Below are positions 52,408-63,139 of a stretch of 64,000 nucleotides of DNA, one piece after another (the stretch's first letter is position 1; each line of letters starts with the position of its first letter). Both the position numbers and the translations under genes were made by a program. Under the pieces are notes generated by a model. The model was not told the DNA's origin. It searched no databases and worked only from the letters and a program-made list of their open reading frames with translations. This DNA comes from Fulvia fulva (Eukaryota > Ascomycota > Dothideomycetes > Mycosphaerellales > Mycosphaerellaceae), in contig NC_063018.1 of NCBI RefSeq assembly GCF_020509005.1, positions 310,001-374,000 of the forward strand, written 5' to 3'.

Positions 52408-53143
52408 GATCACTGGCGCGTGTAATCTGTCTCTGGCTCTGGGTGGTGAGATGTCGCAGTACCGAGTTGGCCCAAGTCGTTGAATTGTAAGATTGTGCGT
52501 TGATGGTGCTTAGAAAAAGAGGTGTCCAAGGGTCTCTGAGCACATGCGATGAATGTTCTGGCACACGGGACGCCAAAGCCTTCTAGCAGATCTCTTCCTG
52601 CCGTTCACTTCAAAATACCTTTCGCTGCATGGAGTTAGACAGATCGGTGTCGCGCAACTCTTTCTCTCTCGCTGGCCATAGAGCTTCACTTCGAGTTATA
52701 TTGGTCCTGGGTGGGTATAGGTAAGAAGAGACTGGAATCCACTGATAGGTCTAGCGGCTCAGAGGACTTAGTGATGAAGCCGACGGCACATTGGATATAT
52801 GTTCCTCGTCACGTTTGCTGTCCCTGTTCGTGACCAACATCGCAGCGTTATTCGCCTTCGAGCGCCTTTGTAACGACAATCATCGCTTTGAACGGCCTGA
52901 CTTGAGCTGATCATATGGCTTGCAGGCAGATGCCCGATCGTGTAGTATCGAGCGACACTGCGGGAATCCTATCCCTTGGGATAGTGCTGACTGATGGCAG
53001 TGATCATCGAGATGCCATGGGAATTTGCCCGATTGTGAGATACCAGCAGAGCATGATGTACCGATTCCACTGTATCTGACCTGGCTAAACAGCCGACAAA
53101 TACCAGACCAAAGTGGTTGATGGCCAGCACATCCATAGGTCGA
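52408..53143. other. Intergenic region
   Basis: This 736 nt stretch should hold the promoter of the 51655-52407 gene and the 3' flank of the 53144 gene, both on the minus strand. Nothing else was recognised. Confidence 0.4.
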
Positions 53144-53647
53144 TCAGAACGTCAAATGCCCCGGCCCACGCAAACTCGCCAACTCATACGCAACCCAATG
53201 TTCATCCTGCCTCCGTCTTGCACGAACCTGATTCACACTCTGCCTTACACCATGCGCACCAAAAAGTCCACTCACCCTAGTCGTGCAAAAGATGACAGCC
53301 CGACCAGTCCTGTCATCGAGCTGGATCGTAGTATTCTGAACCTCAATATGATAGTCCGGATTAGCAGCAATGAACGCCTTCAGGTTGCGCGTATGCTGCT
53401 CAAGATTGGAGGCAATAAGATTCGTCTCCGGACGGCCTGCTGTGACCTTGAAATCTGTACTGCAATGACGGCCTAGGATCTCCTCATTAGCCTCTGGTGG
53501 TATGCGATTTGGCGCTTCCAGCATTGCTTTAGTGATTGCTTGGAGGTATTCGGGCAGAGGCATGTCTTTCATCGATGGAAAGTGCACGTCGTATATGTCC
53601 ATGATTTCTCCGTCTACATGTGCGTGGTGAGCTCGGGCAGATGCCAT
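53144..53647 (-). CDS. NTF2-like/SnoaL-like hypothetical protein
   Basis: The single-exon frame is 167 aa from MASARAHHAHV. The pattern of an N-terminal helix pair (PEYLQAITKAMLEAP..ANEEILGRHCSTDFKVT), a middle helix (LEQHTRNLKAFIAANPDY), then alternating strands (YHIEVQNTTIQLDD.TGRAVIFCTTRV; HWVAYELASLRG) is that of the NTF2-like alpha+beta cone fold, often found in SnoaL-type enzymes and stress proteins. No catalytic residues can be assigned. The call rests on secondary-structure pattern only. Confidence 0.6.
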   Translation of the reverse strand: MASARAHHAHVDGEIMDIYDVHFPSMKDMPLPEYLQAITKAMLEAPNRIPPEANEEILGRHCSTDFKVTAGRPETNLIASNLEQHTRNLKAFIAANPDYHIEVQNTTIQLDDRTGRAVIFCTTRVSGLFGAHGVRQSVNQVRARRRQDEHWVAYELASLRGPGHLTF

Positions 53648-54048
53648 CTTGGTGCTTCAGCAAGTGCTGTCGATGTCAGTGATGATAATAGCAAGGCAAT
53701 GGCAGCTCGATCCCGGGCTAAGAAAACGTTAATACCCATCTTAGGTCATCAAGAAAGAGGACGACATTGCCAGGCCGGGGCTGAATATGACATAGCCTAC
53801 TGCAGCTGGCGAGCAAGGGCAAGGTGGAGCTCAGAGTTCGTGCCAAGCATCCTTCACCCAAGCGTCCTTCGCTATGCATGAAGGGACGAGGATCGGTACT
53901 ACGTTACAATCACGTGGCCGCATTGGCTGTATGTGTCAGCTTGGCGGCATATGCTGGAGCAATGGACTAACGAGCGTGGGGCTCCGTTGTATTCCTACCG
54001 TCATGGTCAAAATCATTTGATCTTCGGATGATACATTTAACCTCGCCC
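53648..54048. other. Short intergenic region
   Basis: This 401 nt stretch separates two minus-strand genes and probably contains the promoter of the NTF2-like gene. No gene was seen. Confidence 0.4.
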
Positions 54049-56151
54049 CTAAGCCAGCTCCAGCTCTACAGGCGCTTCGGCGCAGTCGCCATAAGCCCAC
54101 ACGTCGCCATCACCTTTACCAGTCCAGGCGAATCGAATGTTGGTCAAGACTGCAGATCGAGCGATGCAGTCCACAAGTCTGAACGCGCCCTTCCCATTAG
54201 GCCTCACGACGAATGCCACCCGGGATCCAAGGATAAAGAAGACAAGATCGTTCGCCTCGAGGCATGGCCATTCCGCTGAGATGGTTTGATATCGTAGCTC
54301 CTGCTCTGACATCTTCTGCTGAACCCGCTTGTACTTCTCCGTGGGCTGCAGGAATGGACCACACTGTCTCTTGTCGAAGGCTCGTCCCATCCATGGCGGT
54401 GTTCGCATTCCAGGTGGCTTAAAAGGTCCGTCGTCCCACGAGAGTGTATCCGCTCTTATCCCCGCTGGAGGAAGCCGCATAACCCACCCGATCAGCTTCG
54501 GTGTGTCGTGCTCAAAACGAGTCGACCAGCCATATGGACCAGAGACAGCGGGTCGACAATTGCGATTGTGCTGCCATCGTTCCATATCGAGCATACGAAA
54601 GCCGTCGTTCCATAGCAGAGTGTTGAAGTCGGCACCAAAGCTCTCGTCGACGCATCTCTGAGTGCGAGGGATCGTGTAGTGAGGCATAATTCGCCAATCC
54701 GGAACCCAGCTCGGCCAAGACTGCTCGCCACGCTGCCGTATACATGCTGACACGAGCACTGCTACCAGATCAGCTCCCATCGCATTTTGTGCGATTTCGC
54801 GGAACAACGGCGCAATTGGCTGCTCGTACGATGTTGGAACACTCCTCAACCCGCAATTCTTGATGCCACATCTGCCGGACGACATCACATGTTTGCACCC
54901 ACAACTGATGCCAAGCAGTGCGTAGACGATGTCGTGTGGCGTGTCAGGGACCATAGCGGCATAGTGGTGGAGATTGGTTACCAGCAATCTCTGCGGCCGG
55001 AGGTCCTCAAAGTGGCGAAAGTCTTTCATAGGGCCGCTGACAGATTCCAAGTTATGCGCTTTGAGCATCTGCAGAAATGCAGGTACGTCGATTACCTTTC
55101 CATCTGAAAGCAAGATTGTTCGACGTTTCGCCGCGACGAAAGGTTGCAGACTGGCTCGCGAACTGAACCATGGATCCCGCAAGATCTTCGTCGTCTCATC
55201 AGGACTTAGCACAAGGTCAACGCTCCGGTGCGCCTTCGGATCTCCTATATGCATGCCTGCGACGTCGAGATCATCGACAGCCACAAAATCGCTGCGCGTG
55301 GGAATAGCTTGAGACATTCCAAGGCAGATGAGGGTCCTCTCAGCTCCTCGAAACAGATCTGGTGTTTTCGTGGCTCGCCAGACTCGATCATCATTCTCCA
55401 TGCATAGAGTATCAATCCAGATACAAGGTCTTCTCCCGAACACCGTCCATACTCCAGCGTCCAGGTGACGGCCGATGTGAACCAGCGCAGCATGTATGCT
55501 ATGTGGAACGGACAACAGTTCACCGTTGCACGGCACTTGCACATACCCATCACCAGTCGCAGCAGCATGAGTGAATGCAAGATAATGGTCCTTGCTCGGG
55601 CCAGATAACTGTGTGGTACGCATGGTGAGTGACAAGCCATGATCGTTTGTGCCTGGCAAGACATCGATGATGCGTATGGTGTTTTCATCGGAACACGGTA
55701 CGTTGGTGAAGTTGAAAGGCTCGCTCGCGCTGGAATTGATAGCACGAAGCTCCTCTACAGTCGGAGGTGGCTTCTCCTCAGGTGGAAGTGTGATCCAGGC
55801 TCCGGGCGTTTCTTCATGGTCGGTGGCAGAATCGTGTTTATTGATCGATAGCATGTCGTCCCAGTCATCATCCTTGGCCTCTACTCCATCGTCCACATCA
55901 TCTAGGGTTGGTCTCGTCTTGTCCACGACTTCTCCAGAGACCATGTCGAACATATCATCGTCGCTTTCTTCTGCGGCCCTGCCATCGTCGTGAACACGGG
56001 ATTCATCCATTGCAGTCTGCCTGGGTGAGGTCGATATCGCTGTTGACCAAGCGTCTGTTGTGTGAAAACATGATGTCCAGCTCTCGTGTCGGTGATGAGT
56101 CAAGGTGGTATTGTTGCCTTGCCTGAAGCTTCGAACGAAGTGGCGGAGCAT
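54049..56151 (-). CDS. Intact HET domain protein
   Basis: The uninterrupted frame is 700 aa from ATG 56151. ATG 56010 (MDESRVHDDG), giving 653 aa, is the more likely start because the first 47 residues resemble translated leader. An acidic N-terminus (DDDMFDMVSGEVV; DDDWDDM) precedes the HET region. Its landmarks are LAFTHAAATGDGYVQVPCNG, then PCIWIDTLCMENDDRVWR with the WIDT-C core, FRGAERTLICLG, and, further on, DTPHDIVYALLGISCG and WPSWVPDWR, all typical of HET family proteins. Expected role: non-self recognition or cell death after hyphal fusion, in the cytoplasm. It contrasts with the decayed HET gene at 39905-40941. It is divergent from the next gene, with 166 nt between starts. Confidence 0.88.
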   Translation of the reverse strand: MLRHFVRSFRQGNNTTLTHHRHESWTSCFHTTDAWSTAISTSPRQTAMDESRVHDDGRAAEESDDDMFDMVSGEVVDKTRPTLDDVDDGVEAKDDDWDDMLSINKHDSATDHEETPGAWITLPPEEKPPPTVEELRAINSSASEPFNFTNVPCSDENTIRIIDVLPGTNDHGLSLTMRTTQLSGPSKDHYLAFTHAAATGDGYVQVPCNGELLSVPHSIHAALVHIGRHLDAGVWTVFGRRPCIWIDTLCMENDDRVWRATKTPDLFRGAERTLICLGMSQAIPTRSDFVAVDDLDVAGMHIGDPKAHRSVDLVLSPDETTKILRDPWFSSRASLQPFVAAKRRTILLSDGKVIDVPAFLQMLKAHNLESVSGPMKDFRHFEDLRPQRLLVTNLHHYAAMVPDTPHDIVYALLGISCGCKHVMSSGRCGIKNCGLRSVPTSYEQPIAPLFREIAQNAMGADLVAVLVSACIRQRGEQSWPSWVPDWRIMPHYTIPRTQRCVDESFGADFNTLLWNDGFRMLDMERWQHNRNCRPAVSGPYGWSTRFEHDTPKLIGWVMRLPPAGIRADTLSWDDGPFKPPGMRTPPWMGRAFDKRQCGPFLQPTEKYKRVQQKMSEQELRYQTISAEWPCLEANDLVFFILGSRVAFVVRPNGKGAFRLVDCIARSAVLTNIRFAWTGKGDGDVWAYGDCAEAPVELELA

Positions 56152-56317
56152 GGCGGCAAAGGCGGGTTTCTTTGTGCGGTCAAGATTTCATTTATTCCTC
56201 ATCAAGATTTACTTGCTTCCTCCTGCTTCCCAAAAGCATATGAGTACATCACGTCGACTTCGTGTCATCTTCGCGACAACGACATCAACAATGGTCTAAA
56301 TTCCATCAAAGCTCATC

Positions 56318-57469
56318 ATGAGCGCAACCAACCTGCAAGCGCTTCTGCGCTTCCTGTCTCAAGATGCCAAAGTGCCTCTTGCCACAGCGATGGCCAAGAT
56401 CAAAGGGCTTCAAACAGCCAACCTGGACTCAACAGACAAGCTAGCCAAGGCCAAGCCAGCAGACCTCAGACCACTGTTCGAAGATGAGAAGGTCACAAAG
56501 CAGATCATCGCCGCTGCCAAGCGCGTTACGAAGAAACGAGCAGCCGGAGACGACACCGTAGCTCCTCCAAAGAAGAAGCAACGCAATGAAAGTCTGTTCT
56601 CGAATGAGCCTGTAGCACCTGCGGATCTGGAGAAGTCGCTGGAATTGCCGTACAGTACACTTAGCGAGCTGGAGCTTTCGCAAACTGCCTTGTTCACCAA
56701 CCGTGCTCCGCTCGTGCTGGCGTTCCTGGTTGTCTTGCTGAAGCGCACTATGCCGGAGCAGCCGTTGTCGAGCAGACTCAGCTTGGCGCAAGCTTATGTC
56801 AGCGTCACTAGTAGATCACGAGCTGTGTATTTGGGTATTGAGACCGGCAAGTGTGCAGAGGAGGAAGGCTTCGGAGAAGGTCAGCCGGTCGTCAATGTCG
56901 GTGGCAAGGAGATCAAGGTGATCAGGCGATGGGGCTATGAGTGGAAGCAGGACGATAAATCGGCGAGGTTGAAAGCTGAGGCGGAGGTGAAAAGTGAAGA
57001 TGCTCCAGACGATGCAGAGCCCACCACGACCGCCGAAGATGTGGAAGAAGAGAAGCCCGCTCTCTGGGCTCTCGACCTCGAAAGTCTGAAGAAGTCGAAC
57101 AGTGACAAGCAACCAGCGACTACTTCCAAGATCGGCAACCATAGCGACTTGCCGGTGTACACGCCACAATCAGCTCGAGCCTATATCATGAAGGCATTCG
57201 ATACTGCTCCAGCAGATGGCGAAGCACCGAAGAAATCTTCAGCCGGTGCGAAGGCTGCCGAGAAGGAGCAGAATTCAGGGAAGCTTCTACGAGCTTTGGA
57301 CCTGCTGTACGACGCATGGGCAGACAAATTAAGTGCCGAAGAGCTCGATCAACGGACGTGGTCCTGGTATGTCAAGGTTCGGCCATCAGTCGACGATGGC
57401 GTCGCTGGCTGGGGCGGCAAGAATATGCTCAAGCTTGCCGACATACTTGCTCTGAGGCCTGAGGCTTGA
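56318..57469 (+). CDS. Hypothetical nuclear-type protein, 383 aa
   Basis: The single-exon gene starts MSATNLQALLRFLSQD. The first 75 residues form short helices (AMAKIKGLQTANLD; DLRPLFEDEKVTKQIIAAAKRVTKKR). A bipartite-type basic region follows (KRVTKKRAAGDD..PPKKKQR). The middle (LSELELSQTALFTNRAPLVLAFLVVLLKRTMP; LSLAQAYVSVTSRSRAVYLGIE) is compact and hydrophobic. A Glu/Asp/Thr-rich linker leads to a conserved-looking end (LLRALDLLYDAWADKLSAEELDQRTWSWYVKVRPSVDDGVAGWGGKN). I cannot name the family. It shares a short bidirectional promoter with the HET gene. Confidence 0.75.
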   Translation: MSATNLQALLRFLSQDAKVPLATAMAKIKGLQTANLDSTDKLAKAKPADLRPLFEDEKVTKQIIAAAKRVTKKRAAGDDTVAPPKKKQRNESLFSNEPVAPADLEKSLELPYSTLSELELSQTALFTNRAPLVLAFLVVLLKRTMPEQPLSSRLSLAQAYVSVTSRSRAVYLGIETGKCAEEEGFGEGQPVVNVGGKEIKVIRRWGYEWKQDDKSARLKAEAEVKSEDAPDDAEPTTTAEDVEEEKPALWALDLESLKKSNSDKQPATTSKIGNHSDLPVYTPQSARAYIMKAFDTAPADGEAPKKSSAGAKAAEKEQNSGKLLRALDLLYDAWADKLSAEELDQRTWSWYVKVRPSVDDGVAGWGGKNMLKLADILALRPEA

Positions 57470-58804
57470 GCTCTTTCCATGGGGAGCCTTGATCTGCTGA
57501 TGCAAGAGGGCTGTAGAGCCTCGATGGCTCGGGCTCGGGAATACGCTCGAATCAATGCGCCTTCGTGCGCCATCAAGCCCTGCCCGGCAACCATTCCGCC
57601 AGCTTCTCCAGACTATCGAACTCAACAGGCTACGTCCACAGTGCGGCAACCTTTGCCACTAGACCACATCCTCTTTGTGCCTGTGATCGGCCGACGTGAA
57701 TACCAGCTCGAATGTGATGGCAGCAAACGCGGCGCGAGGGGAGCGGCCAAGCTTCGCCGTACACTTGGTGGCACAGGACGGAGAAGACGTCTTTCTTTCT
57801 GCTCAAGGAGCTCACGACAGTGTGTAGTCAAGCAGCAAAAGATGATACCGGAGAACGCGGGGCTCGAGCCTCATCCCTTTGACTATCGACAAGGTTGATG
57901 AGGAATCGACTGAGTCGAAGCGTCGCCGAAGGCGATAAGAAGCATACCTCACCGTATACCACACGTCTCTGAAACAGATACGCAGATTGCGTCAGAGGAT
58001 CTTACCACTTGGACCAATTCCCCTGCTCATTCTGTTCAGTACAGGCCTCTGGCCAACAAGACGCTTGATTGTGGCTGGAGCGAGAAGATGACCGCCTTCG
58101 GAAGCTCTTCGATGTGCGCGCACTAAATGTCATGGCCCTGCCGAAAGCAAGCTCAATCACTAGCTTTCACGTCAAGAGCTATTCTGGTGGAGAAGGTCTT
58201 GCCAACTACATGATCTGACGAGGTGAAATGGAAAGAGCGTTATGCAAGATAAGATCGTGCGCGAGCAGGCGGAGTTCTGAAGCTATTCGACCACCAGGGC
58301 TGACGGTGTGTTGGCGACCTTCAACGACGACGTCCTCTACTGATGATAAATTTGGACGATCCCGATCTACGCCCACGACGACCTCCCGCGCAAATGATGA
58401 ATGAGGCGGCGAGATACAGCGAAGATGCTGCAGTAGAAAGGAAAGGCTGAAGCAACACCGACATGTAAGCGCAAACGCCGAATGCCGAGATCCTCAGCGA
58501 ACCGCTAGTGATCCCTGTCACCAGGACGGATGGGCATGTGAACAGCGATCAACTCAAGCAGGAGCGATGTCAATGCCATATGTGAGTGGAAGTAACACTA
58601 CTGTACATCATTTGCCTTCGAACGAGACTTCCCAAACACCCTTTGTATGCAAGAAACGCTGCACCTCCGAACGAGACTTCCCAAACACCTTTTGTATGCA
58701 AGAAACGCTGCGCCCCCGAATGAGACTTCCCAAACGCCCTTTGTATGCAAGAAACGCTGCACGGTATCCACAGACACCAAAACACCATACACGCCGCCAC
58801 TTCG
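57470..58804. other. 1.3 kb intergenic region between convergent genes
   Basis: It contains the 3' UTR of the 56318 gene, about 700 nt without any coding signal, and a 49 bp x3 minisatellite (58619-58765) next to the stop of the minus-strand F-box-like gene. A 139-codon plus-strand frame at 57479-57898 has no motif. Confidence 0.45.
58619..58765. repeat. 49 bp minisatellite, three copies
   Basis: Units start at 58619, 58668 and 58717 with CGAA(C/T)GAGACTTCCCAAAC and end CTTTGTATGCAAGAAACGCTGC plus a variable 4-6 nt. Copies differ at only a few positions. The period is not a multiple of three, so the same DNA reads as three different short peptides in one frame; it is therefore not a coding repeat. 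It lies 40 nt downstream of the 58805 stop, in the likely 3' UTR. Confidence 0.9.
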
Positions 58805-59677
58805 TCAAAATCCATGCAACGCCGGCACAAACAAAGTCCCTCTCTCAATCTCACCCCTCGCCATCCTCACCGGAAACGACCCCTCCCTAACTCCAAACAA
58901 CTCGACCTTGAACGGCGACGCCGCCGGCACATCCTCCTCCTCATCCAACTGCTTCACCAGCCGCTCCATCGCCTGCATCCTCACACATTCGTCCGCCAAC
59001 AACCCCAGCGTAATCCCACCCGGGTGCGCCAGCTCCAACTCCTTAATCTCAAGGCACGGTGGCTGCGTGATGTACATATTCCGCCACCTCCTGTCCCGAA
59101 AGTCCCGCTCCATGGCGACCAACCATTGCGGATAGATGCGAAGCTTGAAACCGAATTTGCCCGGCGCTGGCTGCGCCCTCATAGCGGAGCGCGGGAGGGA
59201 GTGCTGTTTGACGTAGGCGTCCATGCGCTCGATGAGGGGGTTCACGGTGATGATGGGGGCAGGTGAATACGCTTGTAGCTTGTCCTCCCAGCGTGCGTCG
59301 GCGATGAAGGGGCCGTTGTTGCCGAGTTTGTCGTAGGGTTGCCAGAAGATGAATTCTCGAGGGCCGGGTATGGGGTCGTAGAATGGGACGTAGTAGAGAT
59401 CTGGGAAGGTGTCGATGGTGTCTTTGAAGGATTTGTTGATACGGCGAGCGCAGAGTCTCTCCAGCAGTGGCAGCCGACAGAGGATGTTTCGTAGGATGGG
59501 GGCGGTGGATAATGCTTCTTTGGTGGCGTTGCGCTTCTCTTTCGGGGCCTGCTCGAGACGTTGCTTCTTGTGTGTCGCGTCCTCGGGGTCTTCGCTGGCG
59601 GGCCTCTGAATAGGAGGTCAGTCTACGTATCGCGATGGTATGAGGCACGTGCATACCTTGTTCCTCGTTACTGCCAT
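58805..59677 (-). CDS. F-box-like hypothetical protein, two exons
   Basis: Exons 59677-59657 (MAVTRNK) and 59605-58805 give about 273 aa. The 51 nt intron (GTATGC...CTGAC...TTCAG) is in phase 0. A basic N-terminus (DATHKKQRLEQAPKEKRNATKEAL) precedes PILRNILCRLPLLERLCARRINKSFKDTIDTFP, which reads as an F-box-like helical segment (the 'LP..L...R.N..F..TI' pattern of fungal F-box-like proteins). Then come LYYVPFYDPIPGPREF, a WW-rich middle with DKLGNNGPFIADARWE, and a helical C-terminus (MQAMERLVKQLDEEEDV). Expected partners would be Skp1 and an unknown substrate; this is inference. Confidence 0.72.
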
Positions 59678-60259
59678 GTCTGTTGATCTGGTGCGCACAA
59701 TAGCTGGTGTTTACAGAACGGTCGCCGCCTCAATGCTGCTTGTATGCGGAAGTATGCAAATCTTGGAAGGCGATGCTGGATACGAAGTACTGGGAGCAGA
59801 TGTTACTGAACATGTCGTTGTTGCGACAGTGACTGTTTGTACAGCTGGGGCATGATCATGACCGCGATCGAGTGTTTGCCGCCGCTGCTCGTGAAGCTTA
59901 GTCACACCGTGCCCGCCGGAGTGCAGCGGTTCTCGTGAGGCTCAAGCTTCGGCACGAGTGGGTCTATACATCGGCATGCCGAATAGGAGGCACTCGGATC
60001 GGCCGAAATCAGCAGCACGACCAGATTCGCGATACACAAGCACGTTTAATGACCTGTTGTGTCGATGCATGTTTCTTCTGCTGCCTTCCCCAATCTATGG
60101 AGAGCCACTTGTCCCCATCGCCCTTTCCATTTCCTTGGCCATCGACGTCACCTCCTTTCGCGCCCTCGATTCACAGCCAAGACCACACTGCCCATGATGG
60201 CGATAATATGCCGGTATAAGAGCAAGACACTGTTCATGACCGCTTGAGGCCACCGAGTC
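59678..60259. other. Intergenic region
   Basis: This 582 nt stretch should hold the promoter of the F-box-like gene (minus) and the 3' flank of the BTB gene (minus). Short overlapping frames occur; none is supported. Confidence 0.4.
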
Positions 60260-61459
60260 CTACCACGCGTCCTCCCAGTAGATCGGCTTCTCAACCAACT
60301 TGTACGCATCGTACATCACTTCCACGCCATCCTCCGATCCCGCCTCAGATTCGATGCCGAGCGACTCCCATGCGTCCTTCTCCCATTTGTAGTGATGCGA
60401 CTCGCGACAAGGCCTATCCCGAATACAGTCGAGGCAGATACCCACACATAGCTGGCGCACGCGTTCAACTCGTTCACGTACGCTGCGGTCGGCGGGTGCG
60501 TTGATGACCTCCGGTTCGCAGAGATTCCTCGTACGACCCCACCCATCACTGTCAAATGACTTGCAGCTGCCTGCACTTTCACTGCGGATTCTGTTGACCA
60601 CCTTGTCCGCGGACAAGATTGGTATGCCAAGGTCTTCGAGATGACCCAGCACATTCTCAACTCCCTGCCAGCGAAAGTCGAGAGGCCATACGTGGTAATC
60701 TCGCAGCGTCTCCATGAAGCTGTTGACAGTGGCTGCGCCTTCTCCGACAACCTTGCAGGCATTGATGAACTGATTGTTCAGCTCCGCGATCTCAAAGGTC
60801 AGTCTCTCCCGTGCGACTGATATCTGGGCATTGACAGAGGTTCGCAGATCCTTCGGCAGGTAGGCTTGAAGCTGCTCGTCAATGTCTTTCTTCGCAATTA
60901 GGTTGAAGTGCTGGACCAGGTACTTGGTGCACTCTCGAAAGTACTTGGGATTGTCCAGTAGGCAGGCAGAAGCTACCAGGCGAAATTGTTCATCACACTG
61001 CGCCATGCACCGCGAAAAAAAAGTCTCTGTCTGCAAGCGGATAGCTTCAACACAGTCGAACTTGTCCGCAATAACCGCCAGATCGTAGAGATCTGAGTCA
61101 TCCCACTTGAGCTTCTTCTCCTGAGCTGACTTTGCAGGATCTTTGTGATGTAACAAGCAGCACAGCGACGTCAGCGCTGATGGTTTGTCCTTGATGGTGA
61201 TCTCACGAGGTCCAGGTCCCGCTTGTCGCTGGCCTTCTGCGTACTTTTTGCTAAACAGAGCTTTGAAGAAGGTAGAGGTGTTTGCCAGGATGCAAGAGGA
61301 GACTCGGAGCTTCAGTACTGGATGAAAGCCATCGTCTGCCACGAGGATGATGTCGCCGAAGTCGCATACACTGTCTTCCTGGGCGGGTTCGAAAAGAGAG
61401 ATGAAGTCCGGGAGATTGTCAACATCCGCGCTGTTCGCTGTGGCGGTTGTATCTGCCAT
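60260..61459 (-). CDS. BTB/POZ domain protein
   Basis: The single-exon frame is 399 aa from MADTTATANSADV. Residues about 32-145 form a BTB/POZ domain: FGDIILVADDGFHPVLKLRVSSCILANTSTFFKALFSKKYAEGQ, then LTSLCCLLHHKD and LYDLAVIADKFDCVEAI, a typical BTB core with the H.KLR..S.IL.. element. The C-terminal half is helical with scattered Cys/His (CVGICLDCIRDRPCRESHH), which may bind a metal but does not match a named zinc finger. BTB proteins dimerise and often adapt substrates to Cul3 ubiquitin ligases. It is divergent from the RING gene (573 nt between starts). Target unknown. Confidence 0.85.
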   Translation of the reverse strand: MADTTATANSADVDNLPDFISLFEPAQEDSVCDFGDIILVADDGFHPVLKLRVSSCILANTSTFFKALFSKKYAEGQRQAGPGPREITIKDKPSALTSLCCLLHHKDPAKSAQEKKLKWDDSDLYDLAVIADKFDCVEAIRLQTETFFSRCMAQCDEQFRLVASACLLDNPKYFRECTKYLVQHFNLIAKKDIDEQLQAYLPKDLRTSVNAQISVARERLTFEIAELNNQFINACKVVGEGAATVNSFMETLRDYHVWPLDFRWQGVENVLGHLEDLGIPILSADKVVNRIRSESAGSCKSFDSDGWGRTRNLCEPEVINAPADRSVRERVERVRQLCVGICLDCIRDRPCRESHHYKWEKDAWESLGIESEAGSEDGVEVMYDAYKLVEKPIYWEDAW

Positions 61460-62032
61460 GACTCAGATGGTTGTGGTATGTTGGAGCGTGGGTGATAAGT
61501 CTTTTGGTTCTTGCAATTGATACTGATGGCACTGAAGGTAGTCAGGACATCTGCATTGCTGCCGAAGCGACGGCTTGCGAGCATGTGAGCTTGCTTTGTT
61601 AGAAGTGAATGCAAATTCGCTTGAAGACCATGAATCATCGAGCCGCTTCTTTGGCTTTCAGGGCACACTTCTGACACTCGTTACTAGGAATTGGCACGAC
61701 GGCTCTACGCAGGACAGCCTCGATTAACAAGAACACAGTTCGTGCAAATACCGTTATCGGGTAAATCAATACAGCAGAACGCGCTGCGGAACAACCAATT
61801 GGTCACTTCTGCTTAGCCCTGTCTACCATGAAGTCTCATAATAGAGATCGTGTAAGCTGAACGCCGAAAGCCTACTCCCGAGCATGTGAAAGCCACGGAC
61901 CACACAGTAAATGCAACTTTCCGCAGCACCCACGAAACTCTAGTCAGCTGCTTCTAAACTTCCAGCCTTCTCTCTCAAAACTACATGAAAGCACAGGAAT
62001 ACCCAACACCAGCAGAGACTCCACGGTAGAAC
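61460..62032. other. Divergent promoter region (BTB / RING genes)
   Basis: This 573 nt stretch lies between the starts of a minus-strand BTB gene and a plus-strand RING gene. Both have possible ubiquitin-ligase roles. No TATA box or other gene was seen. Confidence 0.45.
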
Positions 62033-63139
62033 ATGGCGATCCCCAGCAGGAAAGACTTCTTCGCAGATCTCATACAACACGACTGCCCGATCTGCTACGC
62101 GAGAGTTGTCGGCCCAGTTCAAACAACGTGTAGCCACATCTTCTGCGCCAAGTGTGCGACAAAATGGTTCGAGACCTCGAATACATGCCCTGCCTGTCGT
62201 AAGGTCCTGTATGAGAAGGAGATGGCAGAGCAGGACGAGGACGAGGACGACGAGGAGAGCGACGAGGGAGAAGATAGTGATGAGGACCCGCAGCTTTTCG
62301 ATACCTTGTGGGATCTGCTGGAGACTGAAGACAGAGAAGCGGAGGAGTCTTCATCACTACCAGCTTCTAGCGGCCGGCTGAGGGATGGTCACGAGAATCA
62401 TCGACTCCTTGGGACCATCAGCGATGCTGCACAACCCAGACGCCAAGTCCCGCTGGAAGACACTTTCAGCAGACGTATCACCGTACTCGCCCATGCGACC
62501 GCTGCAAGCTCACTCCAATCGCCAGCAGTGTCGTCCAGCAGACTCCAGAGTGATCATGCAGCCACGAACTCTTTCCAGTGGCCTCTAGCGTTCGACTACA
62601 CATCTGGAGATGGTTCTCCGGCCGCGGCCCCGAGTACAATCGCAAATTCGTCCACTTCACCGCCCACGCTCGAGGCCTTGCAGGGGAGATTACCTGAGGA
62701 CGCTACACAGCCAGCGCAGTCCAGCTGCACATTACTCTCATACATCTGCGAGGACATGTTCGTCACACAATCGTGGCAACGGCCAAGATACGTAACACTG
62801 TCGGTGGCTAACGTACACATCCATGCAAGACCAGCGTTCTCCGAAGCCAGCGAGTTGAGCTTCGAGAAGTTCGTATCACGTCTGCGCTATCATGGCATAA
62901 GAGTCGGACCACTAGAGGAAGTCGTGCTCAATGGATATGAGGTTTCGGACCAGGTGACGTTCGAAAGAGTCATCGAGAGGGCGACAAAAGCTGAAATGCA
63001 ACGGCAGCGGCCAGTAGACCCGAACTCTGGCGGGCCGACCATCGTGCTCGAGTGTAGGGCGCTTCTACAACCTGGAATTTGGCGAGAATGTGACCGTGAG
63101 CCTGATGCTTGGAAGGAATCGAGATCTGGGACTGATTGA
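62033..63139 (+). CDS. RING-finger protein (putative E3 ubiquitin ligase)
   Basis: The single-exon gene is 368 aa from MAIPSRKDFFADL. The N-terminus is a C3HC4 RING finger with ligands C18, C21, C33, H35, C38, C41, C52 and C55 (CPIC...CSHIFC..C...CPAC). It is followed by a run of Asp/Glu (about 66-90). The middle is Ser/Pro-rich and disordered. The C-terminal 130 residues (SYICEDMFVTQSWQRPRYVTLSVANVHIHA; LSFEKFVSRLRYHGIRVGPLEEVVLNGYEV) form a mixed alpha/beta domain I do not recognise. RING domains recruit E2 enzymes; substrate and location are unknown. Confidence 0.88.
   Translation: MAIPSRKDFFADLIQHDCPICYARVVGPVQTTCSHIFCAKCATKWFETSNTCPACRKVLYEKEMAEQDEDEDDEESDEGEDSDEDPQLFDTLWDLLETEDREAEESSSLPASSGRLRDGHENHRLLGTISDAAQPRRQVPLEDTFSRRITVLAHATAASSLQSPAVSSSRLQSDHAATNSFQWPLAFDYTSGDGSPAAAPSTIANSSTSPPTLEALQGRLPEDATQPAQSSCTLLSYICEDMFVTQSWQRPRYVTLSVANVHIHARPAFSEASELSFEKFVSRLRYHGIRVGPLEEVVLNGYEVSDQVTFERVIERATKAEMQRQRPVDPNSGGPTIVLECRALLQPGIWRECDREPDAWKESRSGTD

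Noticed and set aside
58619..58765. Possible CRISPR array
   Set aside because: Units are contiguous without spacers and the genome is eukaryotic. This is a minisatellite.
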